Source: Anopheles merus
Lineage: Eukaryota; Arthropoda; Insecta; Diptera; Culicidae
Reading direction: 5' to 3'
Length of the DNA stretch: 64,000 nucleotides
Assembly (NCBI RefSeq): GCF_017562075.2
Contig: NC_054081.1
Span: 13,394,528 to 13,458,527 of the forward strand
Part shown: positions 1 through 14,299 of the stretch, in pieces
Position numbering within the stretch: the first letter of the stretch is position 1
Layout: every line of letters begins with the position of its first letter
Position numbers and translations under genes: made by a program
Notes under the pieces: generated by a model
Database searches by the model: none
The model's input: the letters and a program-made list of their open reading frames with translations, nothing else
Told to the model about the DNA's origin: nothing

Positions 1-1160
1 CTTGCATACTGCAGAAGAAAAATAGAATGGGACATATTACACACAATATCACAAGCAAGCGCGCGCGAGAATAGAACGCGGAACCACCGTGACGCAGCGC
101 TCCAGCGCTACGCATGGCTCTATCTGGTTGCACTCGTTTCACAGCGTTAAAAGAGCAATTTATATTCATCCCACCGCTCCGACGCCTTTCACGATCGCCG
201 TTGCGTGGGTGCAGAAATGGTTTTAAACAATTATTCTATCGCACTGAAAGGGTTTGCCTCAACAGCTCAATGGGCCGCGCATTACAAAGAAAGAAAAAAA
301 AACGGGCGTGTAATAGAGTGTCTTAAAATAAATCTTTATTACCGCAACGCTCGTCCGTTCCGTGCGACGGGCTTGATCGTTTTTATTAGTTCGTTTGCAT
401 TTCACCGCTTGCGAAAACAAAGCGAACCAACGGCAAACGTGCGGGGGAAAACGGGGAACGTCAAACGTAATTAAAATTTAACTTCCTGCATCAAGCGAAC
501 CGGCCGGCGACGGACAGAAAGTGAAAATGGAAATTTATCGCCCCTGCGGGTAGAGAGAGGGAGCGATGCAATGTGTGGGAGCAAAAACACACTCCCAACC
601 GGGGGCCGCATCTTCAGCTCAGGATGCAAAGAAAGAAAATGCAAATTCCCCCCCCCCCCACCCCCCGCTTTTCCCGTTGTTGCTCACCGTCTTCCTTCGC
701 GCTTTGAGAAAATTGTGGTTCATGACAGCAATAATCACCTCACTCGTTGGGGGCTTCGTTGGTGTGGCGGTTTTTTTTTTCTTCCTCTCCCGCAACCCAT
801 AGAAGGTACAAAGAGTACAAGGAAAACTTCAACCATTCGCTGACGTCTAGTAACAAGGGAAAAAGTGTTTTAGTACGCGGCGCTGCCGTGGAAATTGCTT
901 TTCATTAATAAATCAAACACACGTGCTGGATGGTGGCGGGCACTTTCGATGGGGAAACCGGGGCAGGAAAAAGCAGAGGAAAATGGAATACGGCTAAACA
1001 AAAGGGTGACTGAAGCGAATTAAACGGCTCCCCGTGACGGTACGGGAAGAGAAACGGGGGTGGGTGAGCTACGAGTGCTAATGGGCTGTTGCGACTTAAT
1101 AGCAAGCGTTGCCTTTTGCGGCACAAAAACGGTCCCCGTCATGCTGCTGTTGCTGAAGTG

Positions 1161-1182
1161 GTTGCTGCTGCTGCTGCTGCTG
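1161..1182. repeat. (CTG)n microsatellite
   Basis: A short run of CTG units in non-coding DNA. Such CAG/CTG runs are common in mosquito genomes. Confidence 0.8.
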
Positions 1183-4100
1183 TCAGCAACTGCTCGCAAG
1201 CGCTCGGGGTGCAATTATGCAGCCTGAGCGATCGAACTAATGGAGATGAATGCCACCACCGCTGCAAAGTGCCCGCCCGCCTCGTTTATACACCTTTCCC
1301 CGTCTCCGCTCGCTCGCTGCGCTGCGGAGATTAGTACACAGGGCGCGCGTGTTCGCTTCCTTTCTTTGTGCCTCCCTTGCGCCGGAGGGGGGTTTTGCTT
1401 CCGGATTCCGGCATCGGAGTGCTCGTACGTCAATGACTTCCCTCCTGCCAGCCAGGAAGGAGCGAAAGGATGATTGTGGTGGAAGGAAGGAGAGCGGACT
1501 CCAATTCCAAGCATCGGTAGAACGATTTGCAGCGACGATTGTGATTTTATTGCTCTGGCACTATCGATTTGGAGCTCTACGGGAATGGGGGAGGAGGGAG
1601 CGATTGGAATGCCTTCTCGGTCGGCTACGATTATTGCCTTTTGCTTCTGGGTGACTTTCCGGCACCCATTTCCATCCTTCCAGTCATTGCACGTCATGTT
1701 ACGGAACCTGGCAAACTGCAGCTCCTTCACGCATACCTTCATCGGCGCGGCAGCAAAATGCGAAACATTATTAACAATCCATCTTTACGAGCATTCATCC
1801 CGGGCGCATCGGGCGTCTCGACGGCAGCAATTTGGGATTCGATTTTTATGATCCCTTCCCCCGTTCGCCCCCAAAAGGGAGGAACACAATTTAAATTAGG
1901 CCTAATGCAGCGCCTCACACCAATGGCAGCAAGCAGTGGAGGAGGGCAGGACGGGGGAGGCAGTTTTTAATTGAATTTTCCATCCAGCTCGTGCGCAACG
2001 AGGGCTGGCAGCGGTCCAGCAGCCGAGGTCCGGTAGCCCATAAAGTGGTTTATGCCCCGGCAAACAACAGGCAAGCGGCTGGGGAGCACTCTAGAACCCC
2101 AAGCGCCAACAAATTTGGCGAACGTCGTGCTCGGTATGCGCCGTGTGCGCGGGTCGGTGCTGCCCTGCCAAAAAGGTTCGCCGTCGGCCGAAAAACCGTG
2201 CACCAACCGATTGGATTGGTTGCTTTTGTTTTGCTCAAGATTTATCGCCGTTCGGCCGTTTGTCGTGCACCCCGGGAGATGTCGTACACCCAACCTGGTG
2301 GTAAATCAAGATGGCGTCCTTGTGGGTGGAGGGTATTGGGAGAGGGAACTCCCGAGCAGTTCAATAATATTCCTGCAAACGGCTGCTGGAACGGTAATTA
2401 AAAGCCGACTCACCCTACTCCCCATCCGAACGCTCTACCGCTCTACCGCTCTACCGCAGTAAATCTTGCTTGCTTGCAACCCTCACCCCTCAGCTCCCCA
2501 TCCTTCGTTGGCACGGTAATTTGTGCACCGAAACAATCAATTGTGTATGGCTGTGTGTGTGTGTTTGTGTGTGGAGCCCATCAACCAAACAAATTCCGTC
2601 CGTGCTTCTCCGGCCCGAACGGCTTTCGACCCCAAGAACACCCCATGCATGGTCCGCATGGTCCTTGACATTTCACATCCACCACGTCCACAAAGGAGAG
2701 GAGGCTAAGAATGTCCAGCTGCCCCAGATTGAAAGGGTGACCGCTGACGCAGATCCGCACATCGGGCTTGAAAATCGATCCGCATACGGGCAGACCTTTA
2801 CGAGACCGTAACGCTCCAAAAACCATCGGAGCTGTCTGCTGCACACGCCGGTGCAGATGCGGCAAAGATGGCGGCCGTCAAAAAGTGGGCAAAACAAAGA
2901 CGCACAAAAAGAGGCGTCCAATTTCTCGGCAGCAAATGTGCGAGGTAACCACGCAATCGTTCATTTGCTTGCTCCATTTCGATCGAGTTCACTGCTGCTG
3001 GCGGCCTTTAAAGGCGACAAACAAACACAAACAAACACGCTGCAGGTAGTGGACACATTGCTCGATGACCGTTGCTTGCTGCCGTCTGTCAAGATTCACT
3101 TTCAAAGCACTACCACTGCAGGTCCGTCCGTTACGCGTGTCCCGTTACTCGCGCGGGCATTGTACGCGCTTCTTCGTTAGCGTGCTTGTTGGGCTGAGCG
3201 GAAACGAAGGGAGAGGGGGATGTGAGGAGGAAAAAACCTCATTGCCTCTCACCGCAGCCGAGGTTACGCTACCTCCCGCCGCTTAACGACCGTGCGTTTG
3301 CAGCCCGTGTGAAATACTTTCCCTTTTCGCGATCTTCACGGTCAAGTCCGAGGCGGATGCGATAATGGCTGATCCCTGGGGGTGGGTTTTGTGTGCTGTG
3401 CTGGAAGTAATCAGAAAGATGCGCCCTGTTTTTTTTTTTTCTCCCACACGCATGCCCTCCCGGGACGGTAATGCAGGTTGCTGTGCTGCTGCAACAACAA
3501 AACCGTGGAAACTCGTTCCAACTCACCGCACCAAAGGCTGCATGCGAAACGTGTTTCTGCCGCAAAGCGCCCGCGAAGGGAATGTTCAAGTGCGTCACAG
3601 CGCCACACCGCGATTCGGTTGCTGCTCACAGCATTTCCGGCTGCCCACACGCGGGAAAATGTAGCTCGGTTTGCCACTGTAAGCCACATAACTGCTGCAC
3701 ACAAAATTACGGCAACGCATTCCGGGCGTACATCTTGCGCGGGCCTTCAGAGTGAAGCGCGTTTGCGAAAACCACCTAATTGCATCCCAAAAACCATGGG
3801 AACGCAGCAGCGAAACGCGCCTGCAAGGCCAACGCACAAAGACGTTCACACATCCGACGCCTCGCCGTAGGTGCGACCCCTTGTAGTTGCGGTCGGGTAA
3901 CTGACCCTTTGTTTTAGGGGGTTGGAGAGGGGGGGGGGAATGAGAATTTTCCCGAACACAAATTCGCGCCTCCATTTTGGTCGCCCATTGCCCAAATTCT
4001 GCGAACCTTGGCGGACAAAAGCAATAGATGCGATTGGGCAAGATAAGCGGGCCGCGTGGGACGCCGAATCTCGAACGGACAACACAAACGCACACAGAGA

Positions 4101-4632
4101 TACACACAATCGTGTGTATGAGCGTGAGCGTGCAATACTTGTTTTTCGACCTGTTTTGCTAGACCCAACCGGCCGCCATAACGGCTGCAAAACAGTTCGA
4201 AAATCTTTCTTTTGTCGCCGCGTGTGCCTGTGAGTTATGAGCTAATGGCTTCATTTTTTTTGCCACTCGTCTTCACACATTCACACATTCCGGTTTGCAC
4301 ACGTACAAACCGTTCCCATATGAAGATGGCAGGACACGAGCTCGAATGAACAAGCGCGCACTACATCACGGCTAAAGCGTTACGTAACGCCCGCGCGCTT
4401 ATTCAGCATTCATGCAGCCTCTAATTCAAGCACGAAAGTGTAGCTCCCACACACACACACACACTTAGAAACATTTTCGAGCGTCTATGGTTCTTGCTCT
4501 AGTGACGCTTACAATAAAGCCACCTGGAGGATGTGACACCCGCGCACAAAAGAGGAATTCGAGCGTCGCGAGAGGCTATTTCGGGATCGGCTCCCGAGCA
4601 CGACTCGATCACGCAACGGCTAGCGAGGCTCT

Positions 4633-4633
<1 letters not shown>

Positions 4634-4668
<35 letters not shown>
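4634..4668. repeat. (CT)n microsatellite
   Basis: An uninterrupted CT dinucleotide run of about 35 bases. On the other strand this is a GAGA tract, which can bind GAGA-type factors, but nothing nearby ties it to a promoter. Confidence 0.9.
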
Positions 4669-4672
<4 letters not shown>

Positions 4673-7600
4673 TCCTTCTCGCATTGCCTCAAACTTTTTT
4701 CGCCTTCACAAGCTGGAGATAAGCAGGGCACGATCGAAAACTATTCGCACTCGGTCCTAATAACCCGCATCATCCGCTCTACGCTACGATCGATCGATCA
4801 AACGGTTTTAAGCGACCGTGCTGCTTGGCGGCTGCCCGAAAAGTTCGCCCCCGCATCCCCACTCGGTATCCTTGTTTTTCGGCATAATTATCTTACGGCT
4901 AAAAGTTCGTTGAACGCAGGTTGCCTTCCTTTTCGCCCGGTGCCCAATGCGGAATGTCTTCGGTGCGCCAAGCGTTCGTCTCTCCGATGGAAAACCTTCA
5001 CTTTTGCACACACACACACGCTGCCCCGTGTCACACAGTCACACAGACGAGTGGTGTGAGTCCATCTTTGATTTAATAACATGTGCGTTTTGTGTGCTCG
5101 GTTGTCATCTTCGAGCCCTGCTTGGGGTGAGTTTTGGGGGAGTGCTTCGATCCGAAGGGGGAGCCCATCTCATGGTCTTAACCACAGCGACCACAGCCAC
5201 TCGGTGCGGTCGGTGCACGTGAACCTGCGGCACCTGAAGGGAACGGGTCGGTCGATGTCTCGCGCAACAACGATGCCATTATTGGCTGCTGGTGCGCCTG
5301 CCGATGATCCGTTCTCATCACATCATTACAACGCTTCTCCTACCCGCTTTTTCTTTCTCTCTCTCTCTCGCTCTCTCTCGAAGCAAAAGTGACACACACC
5401 TTCGCCACGGCATATTATGCTTTTTTTATGCTGCGTTATACTGTGGGAAGAAGCGCCAGCGAGCTCTGCGAGCGGGTCGCGCCAAACTGTACAACATATT
5501 CTCACGGGTTTCGAAGGCTTTGGTCGGATCCATTCCCCCCTACTACTCCCGCACGTGAGGGTGCACTTGTACAAGCGCTTGTAGTGGCTGTGATCCCCCC
5601 GTTACCGCACCTCCCAGCACTGTCACGGTGTCAGCTGTGTGTGTGTGTGTATTTTGTTTGGGTTATCTGTTTTGCTTCGCTTTGTCGGCCCATCTTCATC
5701 GCCATGTGTCGCAGGGCAATCGCAATCAAGATGCTGATTGCATCCGCTCTGTGCCACGGTCCACATTCCCCTTTGCAGGCAAACGGTACAGTGCAAGGGA
5801 TGCCCGAGAGACAATGTCTCACATATCGCGCCGCGCATATGTTATCGTCACCGAGCAGTTGACAGGTATTAGCCGGCCCACCAACCGTGTAACCGACGGG
5901 TTCTCACGGTGCCGAATTTGTCGGCATTTGGTTGGCGATCGCCACGCAGCCCACCTGCCCCGGGGCGTCCGGTGTGGGAGACCTCCAGATAGAATCTGAC
6001 AGGGAGCATCTTCACGGCGGCAAAGGTCAGCCGCGTGAAGAAATGTGCGAACCCGGCCGCCTGCTAGCCATGTTTTTTTTTCCTCTCATACCGCTGTCCT
6101 TCAGACTCAGACACTCAGTTTTGGGGGGAGTTTTTCTACGATGCTCTTATTACCCCGGCTTCTACAGAGAGGGCTAAGCGCAAGCTGATCATCAGCTTCA
6201 CCTAAGTGTACGTGTTCATCAAACCAAACTTTGGATTGGCTAGAAAGATGTCCGAAATATTCGCTTCTGTCTACCATTTTCGGAGCAGATCGAACGGTAA
6301 AGAACCTCAACAGTAGCTGTGTAGCTAAAAACCCTCGAAAGTTTAATGCAAAACCCCGCTTTATTACCCTACTTAGCGGACGACCGCTGTAATGTAGTGG
6401 GATGTAGTAAAAGTACAACAAACTAAAACACATCCACCCGCTTATACTCTTGCCCCGGGTAAGGCGGGTGGAAAAGGTGGGAAGTGGCTTGCGTCATGGC
6501 ACGCAATTGTATGATGCAATTGCCATCGATCGAATAAGGCATGCCGGACCGACCGAGAGGGGAAAGAGAGCCGAATCAAAGCATAAGTTACATAAAGAAG
6601 TGCGGCAATTAACGGCGACGGCAAAGTGGTCGATATCACTCCATACTCGTGCGAAAGACGGGGAGGTCCAAAAAACTAGTTTACTTGTTTGGATGCAAAA
6701 AGCGGTGGGGTGAGGGAGGAGAGAAGAGGTGGTCTGCTCTTGTTATTCTCGGCCCGGTTGCATCGCGAATCGCGGGGCGGCATGCGGAGCAACAACAACA
6801 ACCCCTGTCCGCGTGTGTGACCAGCGGAGGCAGAGCGATGAAGGTGCTGCTGTTGGCGTGCTCGGGCCCGGCAAGTCTCGGTTGAAACTGTGCCACTTGC
6901 CCACAGGGGCCCCCTCGAGTTGTTGCCGTTGTTTTCCTTTCTTTGAAACACACGCGCGAACGCTCGATAATGGAGAAGAAATGACCCACCTGAGTGAAAG
7001 GAGCCTACCAGATCTAGTTTCGCGCGTCCTTGGCATAATCTTGCGCTTATCGCACGAGAAAGTCGTTCCAGGGCGCTCAAGGAGAACGAAACCTGTGCGC
7101 ACGGGGAGTGATCGGTACTTTCATTGATATAGAGCTTTTAACGACACACTGTCCGCTCTATCGCCATGGTCCCATCGCTCACCGCTAGATGCCCCGCGTG
7201 GCAATCGTCGCTTGTGCGAGTTCAAATCTAAGTACGGAATATATTAGGTATAAGAGTTCAAGCGCACGAGAGAAAGATAATGTATCTCCCCTCACACACT
7301 GAACTGTTGGTTGGGTCGTGTTGTGTGTTTTTACTTACCGTTCCTTGCAAACGCATTGTGTCGTTGTGTGTGTTTTTTTGTGTAGTAGGTTACTACTCTC
7401 TACTATTCCTTTCTCCTGGGACTCCCTGGGGCTGATAGATGATCGCTTCTTCCGTGTGGCCGGATGTGTGCGCGCAGATCGATTTGATCGTGTGGGAAAG
7501 GCTTATCTTTCGGGCAGGTTCAACAGACTCTCTCGTCTGGTCTCACACACCTCCACCGTACGCTTTCCGGGATAGAGTTTGCTTTGCGGAACACTCGCCT

Positions 7601-10600
7601 TTACACTAGGAAGCGTGCACCGAGGTAAACAAAAAAAAAACAAACACACAACCGAGTGTGTGTGCGCGCGCACACAGTCACACACGCTCTCTTTCTCCGC
7701 TCTAGTTCTACGCTCTAGTGTTGCATGTAAAAACGGCTGGTGCTGTTCGCGCGTTACTTCCGCACTCAGACACACACACACACACTCACACTCTCGCCTC
7801 CACAAAGGTCCGACTCACTACTCAAACACGCAAATGCGCACACGTCGATTACGCTTGCCGTAATTTGCACTGTGGAAAAGAAAAAAGGGACAGGAAAACA
7901 AGAGTTGGATTAGAGCAGACATTTGACAGAGCTAAAATGTATATGGGGGATACACGGATACGGTGTACCTCTCTGCAGGTTTTTTTACGAGCGAAAGAAA
8001 AATGCTGATCGTGTAGTATGCAAATGAAGCGTCCAGATTACTATTGACATAAACTAAAAATCGAATCTTTAAACGTATTTCAAGGGCTGAAGACTTCGGG
8101 ATGGGCAAAAATCTGGAAGGGCACCCAACTTTCTAAAAATCCGCCCAAAAAGTGTGGCCATCTATGGCTGGCTCTACATTTGGATCCGCTTCGAGCCGGC
8201 GCATCAATAAAAGTGAAATTTAGGATGGCTGCCGATCGTCGGCAACCCGCCCCGAACAAACTAGAATCCAAACCCCTGAACGGGGACCAGCATTTCAATT
8301 CCGGGCACGCGTGGCCACTTTTCCCGTTCGCGGACGCTTTGTTGTTGTGTGTGTGTATTTTTTTTTCTTCTTTTTCTCCCTCATTCCGTCAGTGCACCCC
8401 ACTCGGGGAGTGGAGGGGGAGGGTGGAGGGTGCTGGAGCGGTACTTTTACTTTCTACTTCCATTCCGTTCCAGTTCAATTTTCCCGATGCCGGAGCTGGA
8501 GACCAAAGACAAATCAAAGACCATCCCCATTCCCCTCCACCGGTCGGTGGGATTCTCCCCGATTTTGAAAGTTCACAGAAGCTGTGTGTTGATGGTGCGC
8601 CCGCCTGGCAGAAAAGAGACGGTGCTCTCTTGCCAGTGGAGTTGGCCGGTTGGCATTTTATCGTGGAAGCAGGATGGCGTGTGATGGTAATACGACGTAC
8701 AACAACGTTGACTATACACACACATGACTTCGGGGGTGCACATACACCGAGAAACATATTCACACACACACACAAACAAACACGCAGATACGAACGTTTG
8801 AACAGGACTTTGAAGAGGAAAAGGTAACTCAACCATCACACGTTTTAGAATCTAAAAGATCTTTGAGGTTGTTGATCTCTTAGGGCGATCGATCCTAAAC
8901 CCTAAGAGATCTTCACGACGAATGACCCGATCTCTGTCATTTCTTCTGGAGAGGTTTTTCCCTAGTGTCCTCAGCCTACTCCCACACATCACCTCCCAGC
9001 GGGAAGTTCGTGTGAATCTTCATGTGGTTTCCGAACTCCACAAGCACTGTATTCGTAACTAAACTCGCAAGATCCGTTTTTTGCAGTTCCAATAAAGCAC
9101 AGAGTGCCAATTGTCTTTGAAGCACATATTCACACCACACTTACACTGCACACTGGACGCTGGCACGGGATCGGACGGTGAAGGAACTACCGAACACTCG
9201 GAAGACCTCTGGATCGGTTCGCTATGGTGTAGTGTTTTGGTTTGGGTTCGTTCGGAGGTATGTTTTTTAGTTGTTGTGGTTGTTCGGGCTCCGGGCCCCT
9301 AGTCTGCACTGGGGAACGTGTCTTTGCAAAATGGTATCGAACGCTACCAGCGCCACTGTATTTTATAACATTCACCCGCCCCGAAGCCCTCGCAGCGGAC
9401 GCGCGAATGCGCTGCAGGAGGGGAATAAAGCCACCGCACCTGGGGCGGATCTGGGGATCGGTGGGTTGTGATGGGGGGGAGGGGTCTACCCCTTGATGAT
9501 CGAGACGGACGGACGGCTGAACGGGGTGGGGGATGGAGAAACGACGCTTAAACCACCCTTCCACACGGAGGGGTGTGAGAGCAACTGGGGCCCGAGCGAG
9601 AGCGAGAAGTGGACAAGAAAGAGCGTGCGAAACAGAGAGACCCGTGCGGACAAAATGTCGTGATCCCAGGGTATAGTAAGCCAAAGGGGGTGGGAAAGGG
9701 GATGACGGTGAGGGGACGGTTCGAACTGTACGGTACCCAGCTGTGGCTTTTGTAGCAAGTGGGCGAAACACTGGGAGGAGAACGAACCGTTTCGGGAGGC
9801 AACACTCTTGGAGTTGACAGATGAAAGAAGCGGATCGCGGCGGTACCCACACAGCCCATATGCGCCGCAAAACTCCACACACACACCGTGGAACTGTCCT
9901 GCCATTGGGGTGGGTGCTGCAAAAAGTTTCCCTGCGACCCTGCGCTCTTGTTGTGCTTTTTGCTTTTCTTTTCGGGCCTCGCGGGATGCACTTCTAGGGT
10001 CTCACGTTTGGAGGTTTCTGCGATCAGCTCTCAGATGATCTGCTGGCGGGAAATCGTATCTTCACACCGCACACAACGACCTAGAGTGTCTAGAGTGTAC
10101 AGAGAGAAGGAGGCGTGCAAAATTTCTTGCAAACCGGTTCCAGAACCTACCGAAACTCCAAGAGACGGCAAGATCTAGACTGGAAAATTAAAGGCCGTGC
10201 GCGTTTGCAGAGAGATCCGGTGGTGACTTTTCGCAACACCCAAGCTAGGCGAGATCGCTCAACTCGCAGAGTGTGGCTAAGCTGGGCACGAATATTCTGT
10301 GCGAGATGTTCGGGAATTCAACAGCGGGCAAGTAATACGTTAGCCCCAACCAGGTTTGCTGGTAAGGGTGAGAGCGTAGACAGTTCGGTGCGGGCTCGAG
10401 CCGACGACACCAATCGAACCTTCCCGAGAGCGGACGCGGGCAAGGTTCGCTAAATCTTCGGCCTCGGACAGAAGGAAAGGATCGTACTCAGCATATACAT
10501 ACTGGAGCGAAATTCTGCTCGCCGTTACGTATGGGATGACACCTCACCGTACAAGCGCAACGAAAGTGTTTGAGCCTAACCTCTTTAGGAGCTCTAGAGC

Positions 10601-12442
10601 CTCCCAATATCCCGCAAACACTCGGATCATTCGTGTCCTCCACCGAGACTGAAACACAGCCGTTCGCTTTATGTTGGGGGATATTTTTATCTCTCATTAT
10701 AAGCCGATTTCGAGCCCCTCGCCACTAAGCAGCCTCGAGTGACCTCGACAGTGACATTTCAATTCTACCCCAAAATGGATCCGGCACCACTGGTCCGGCC
10801 CTTCTCCAAAACTGCCCCTATCAGAGGAGGCCCCAACTTCACAACATCCTGCTTCAATGGCTCTTCCTCACTGTGCGCCGTTCACTCGGGCGGCGGACAG
10901 GGGCTGCTGGCAACGATGCGCACAGAACACACCTCGACATCAGTTTACTACGCCGTCCATTAATTAGTCAAAGTCAAGCTCAAGCGCAGAGATCGGGCGA
11001 GATCTGCGAGCGCGCTAAGCCTTTTGCACCTCTTGTGGCTCCTGAGTGCAGAGTGTGTCTTTCCTCTGGCTATGGTCATGCGAAGCTCCTCTGAGAAGTC
11101 CGACTGGGGGTTCACGCTCGGAGGTGGGATTGTAATTATGTCCGGATCGGTTCAAACAAAAGCGCATGTTTTTTTTATTGCATACTACCATCCCCCGGTG
11201 GACACTGTCCCGCGTCGGATCTTTGTTTACTTTTATCGCTTTGATGGAGGTGCTTACGATTAGTGTGGCTTTTATTTATTGATTTCCAATCAATCATGAT
11301 AGCATGATGGATGGTACACGCGTTACACAGCGGGGCTGGGAAGCGCACACGGAATTAATGCACTCGCTCTTACAATGGACTGTTGTGGAGTTTGTAGTTT
11401 CGAGAAGGAAGAAAAATAATTTACAGCAAATTCCACAAGTCACTCAAGCCCCAACCGGGGTCCACCGTTTCCGTTCATCATCATTAGTAGCATTTTGCGT
11501 TTTTTTTTCGCATCGCTGAGCATTTGATTGGGCAGAGATACGCAGGCCACCCTCCCGATTCTGCGATTCTAGCCGGGCGGTACCGGACCACTGCTCTATC
11601 TAGAATGGTTTCGATGGGGGCAGACAGTCTCCACGCTTCCTTCACTTTGTTCGTGCAACCTTGAGCGTGTCTCGGCCACAATCGCACGCTCGCTTCCTCG
11701 TTCGACCGTTCCGTGGAAATCACTTTCCACGAGCCAACGAACAACGCACGCGTAAGGCGATGAGCTAACGCTAACCAGCACGCGCCAGCAAACATTTCAC
11801 TTTCATTCCCAACCCCATCAAAGCCATCGAAATGGTCGAACGCTTCCAGCGACATATGACGACGACGCCGTTAACCGTTTACAAGCCCGTGACTTCCTCC
11901 GCGCGTTTGCTTTCGCGAAAGATGTATTCACTTTTTTTTGTTGCGCTTCCACCGAGCGAGTTCAGTTTTCCCAAAAAGGTCGTCGCACAGCGCCGGGTTC
12001 GTCACGGCCGGGCGATGGAAAGAGGCGGTGGATAATTTCGGACGATTTTCTTTGTCGTAAAGCCCAGCGCTGTCAAGCGCCTTTACCGCTTCGCTAATCT
12101 ATTCGTCGATGTTTTTAGTTTGGGCTTTCATTTTTCTTCATTCATGAGCTCATGTGCTCATGAATCGGTAAGCTGGTGGCTTAATGGTCGCCTCCATCCC
12201 CGCAGCGCGACACTCAACTGCCTGGAACGGAAAACGATGAAAGCTTCAAATTTCGATATCGTACAGGTCCATTTGGGGAGGTTTTTTTGCTGCCTTTTGT
12301 TGTTTTCGGCAATTGTTTATGAAACGGTCCGATCGTTAGGCAGAGCGACCGCTTGCTGGAGATGCATAACACACATGCCTTTCCAGCTTTGCCGTACGGC
12401 CTAGGACAGGGCTCTGCTTTTCCTAGCTTCTCGCACTGTGTC

Positions 12443-12445
<3 letters not shown>

Positions 12446-12489
<44 letters not shown>
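12446..12489. repeat. (GA)n microsatellite
   Basis: An uninterrupted GA dinucleotide run of about 44 bases, the longest dinucleotide array I see in the window. Confidence 0.92.
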
Positions 12490-12493
<4 letters not shown>

Positions 12494-13299
12494 CCTTTTC
12501 GGTTGTTAGCATTTTACACGCCCGCCATTATCTGCACAATTTATGAGCTTTCCTCCGATTGGGCTGCTCAGCCATGGTGGACATATCGGCTTTTTGGCAT
12601 GGCCCCGGTGTTTTACCAGGAGTTGCTTTTCTGTGTTTTGTTTTTTTGTTTGTTTTTTTTTTGCTTTGCGGATGCCTTCCTCGTGGGTGTGTATGTCGCT
12701 GTAACACCGCCAGTTAGGTGAGAGGTAAGCAAGAGGAGCGGTAAGCACGGTCCACACCGTTGTGGACAGGTTGACCACGGTTGACTGACTGCACTGGTTC
12801 CGGTTGCAATTCACCAGCCGCAAAACTGGGCGACGATTGCACCAAACGGACCGTGGTGAACGCCTTTCGCTCGGGAGGCCTTCCAAACATCTCCCCTCCG
12901 CTCGGTAAGCGGAAATGACAACGTTAACATCTTCGGGGAAGTGCAACCACAAGAGGTGAAATAAGGGGAAGAAATCAGCGAGTTAAAGGTGGTGGAATGT
13001 GAGCTAGATTTTATCTTCAATATCCTCTTTTTTTCGTTATGGTTTATACATCGAGAATAGATCACAGCGTTTAAACCTCTTCTTTCTGAACCATAGCTCA
13101 TTAAATATTTCAAAATGCTCAAGATTCGAGGTTCGTGATAATGCTCAAGATTTTTAATTCGTTTACTTTTACAAGTTCAATCACATTATTGAATTTTATC
13201 AGACAAGTCTACCAGGTAGATCATCGAGCTAGACCATTTTCAGAGCTTATTTATGATAATCTTCAATGACATCCACACATTTTCGATAATCTCAATCTA

Positions 13300-14000
13300 T
13301 TCTATATCCTTTTTTATATACTTTTTTGGAACTCAGACACATTGGTGAAGTCATCAATCTATCCTATATTACCTTTATGTTGCTTTTGTGATATTCGCAA
13401 ACATTCGATGTCAACAGAAATGTTTGCTTTTACGAAATTCCTAGCGAGCTTTTCCCTTTGGAATTTCTAGGGAAATAATTGTTACTTTGACTAAATACTG
13501 CCAGTTATTGGAAAATCGCAAACCAACCTCTCTAAGATACTCTAAGTGTTGTTATGGAACTTTGGAAATTTCTGAAGATATCAGTCTACATTACATTAGT
13601 TTTTGGTGCTTATGACACATCCACACATTTGAAATCCACACAGAATATTCTACCCCCACAGAATTCCTAAAAGGTTTTTAAATATTTGAAGACAACAGAA
13701 GATTCTACTACTTCGGAACTCCTACCAACCTTTTCCGATATCAATTTTCTGAAAATAAAAGCTTCTTTAGCTAGACACTCTTTGATACTGTTCAATATCA
13801 TGCAGTGATAATCTATAATCTAGAACCATCTGAAATCTTCTTTTCCAAACCCTTCTGGAATTCCAAAACATTCGTGAAGTCATCAGTCTATGCTGCCTTT
13901 GTATACTTCCGAAACATCCACAAATATTTAAAATCAACTAAACATTTTATTGCAATTGAGCTCCTAGGACTCGTTCAAGCTACACTGACGTTCCAACAGC
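13300..14000. repeat. AT-rich degenerate repeat block
   Basis: Related phrases recur in order with heavy divergence. A GGAACTC...GAAGTCATCAGTCTAT phrase appears near 13335, 13556 and 13857. A CACATTTGAAATC-ACAGAA phrase followed by GGAATTCCTA appears near 13400, 13625, 13690 and 13930. The base composition drops sharply to AT-rich at about 12990. This fits an old, decayed tandem or satellite-like repeat with units of a few hundred bases. Confidence 0.45.
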
Positions 14001-14299
14001 TATTCGTTGACTTCCAACTATTGGAGTTATCTTCCCTCATACTCCTCTGGAACTCCTATTAATTCTCCAGCAACCATTGTTTTATTGTGCCATTTTCTAC
14101 ACCTCTCGCCGACATCGTCAAAACATTCTTCGTCCTTTATTTTTACCTTCTGCAAGATCTTCTCTTTCGGACTTTTTGACAATTCTTTTCTCTGGGCTAG
14201 ATGAAGAGTTCCATACTGAAGAGTTGTTGTCAATAAATTTGGTTAGTCTTTTGGATGATATTGAAGCTGCAGTGAAGTCTACTATATCCCAAAGTCATC

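Larger units (their letters stand above)
1..12990. other. gene-free GC-richer non-coding region
   Basis: I find no exon or RNA gene that I can support on either strand. The open frames here are short, carry low-complexity or random composition, and match no protein family I know. The stretch is rich in CA/GT, CT/GA and CAG-type simple repeats and in homopolymers, for example runs of C near 650 and of T near 770 and 3430. It could be intergenic DNA or part of a long intron of a gene outside the window; the sequence does not decide between these. Confidence 0.6.

Noticed and set aside
1215..1742. 175-codon minus-strand frame
   Set aside because: No family similarity, no coding-like pattern and frames open on both strands from high GC.
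3450..3476. Ninth copy of the Mp20-region motif
   Set aside because: GCATGCCCTCCCGG matches the first half, but the GGTAC-AAATG-GTACC half is lost. An isolated half-match can be chance.
4487..5059. 190-codon open frame
   Set aside because: It runs through the (CT)n array, giving a Ser-Leu repeat, and has no recognisable domain.
8180..9882. Open frames of 215 codons (+) and 231 codons (-)
   Set aside because: Rich in simple-sequence translations; no domain, and the competing frames overlap.
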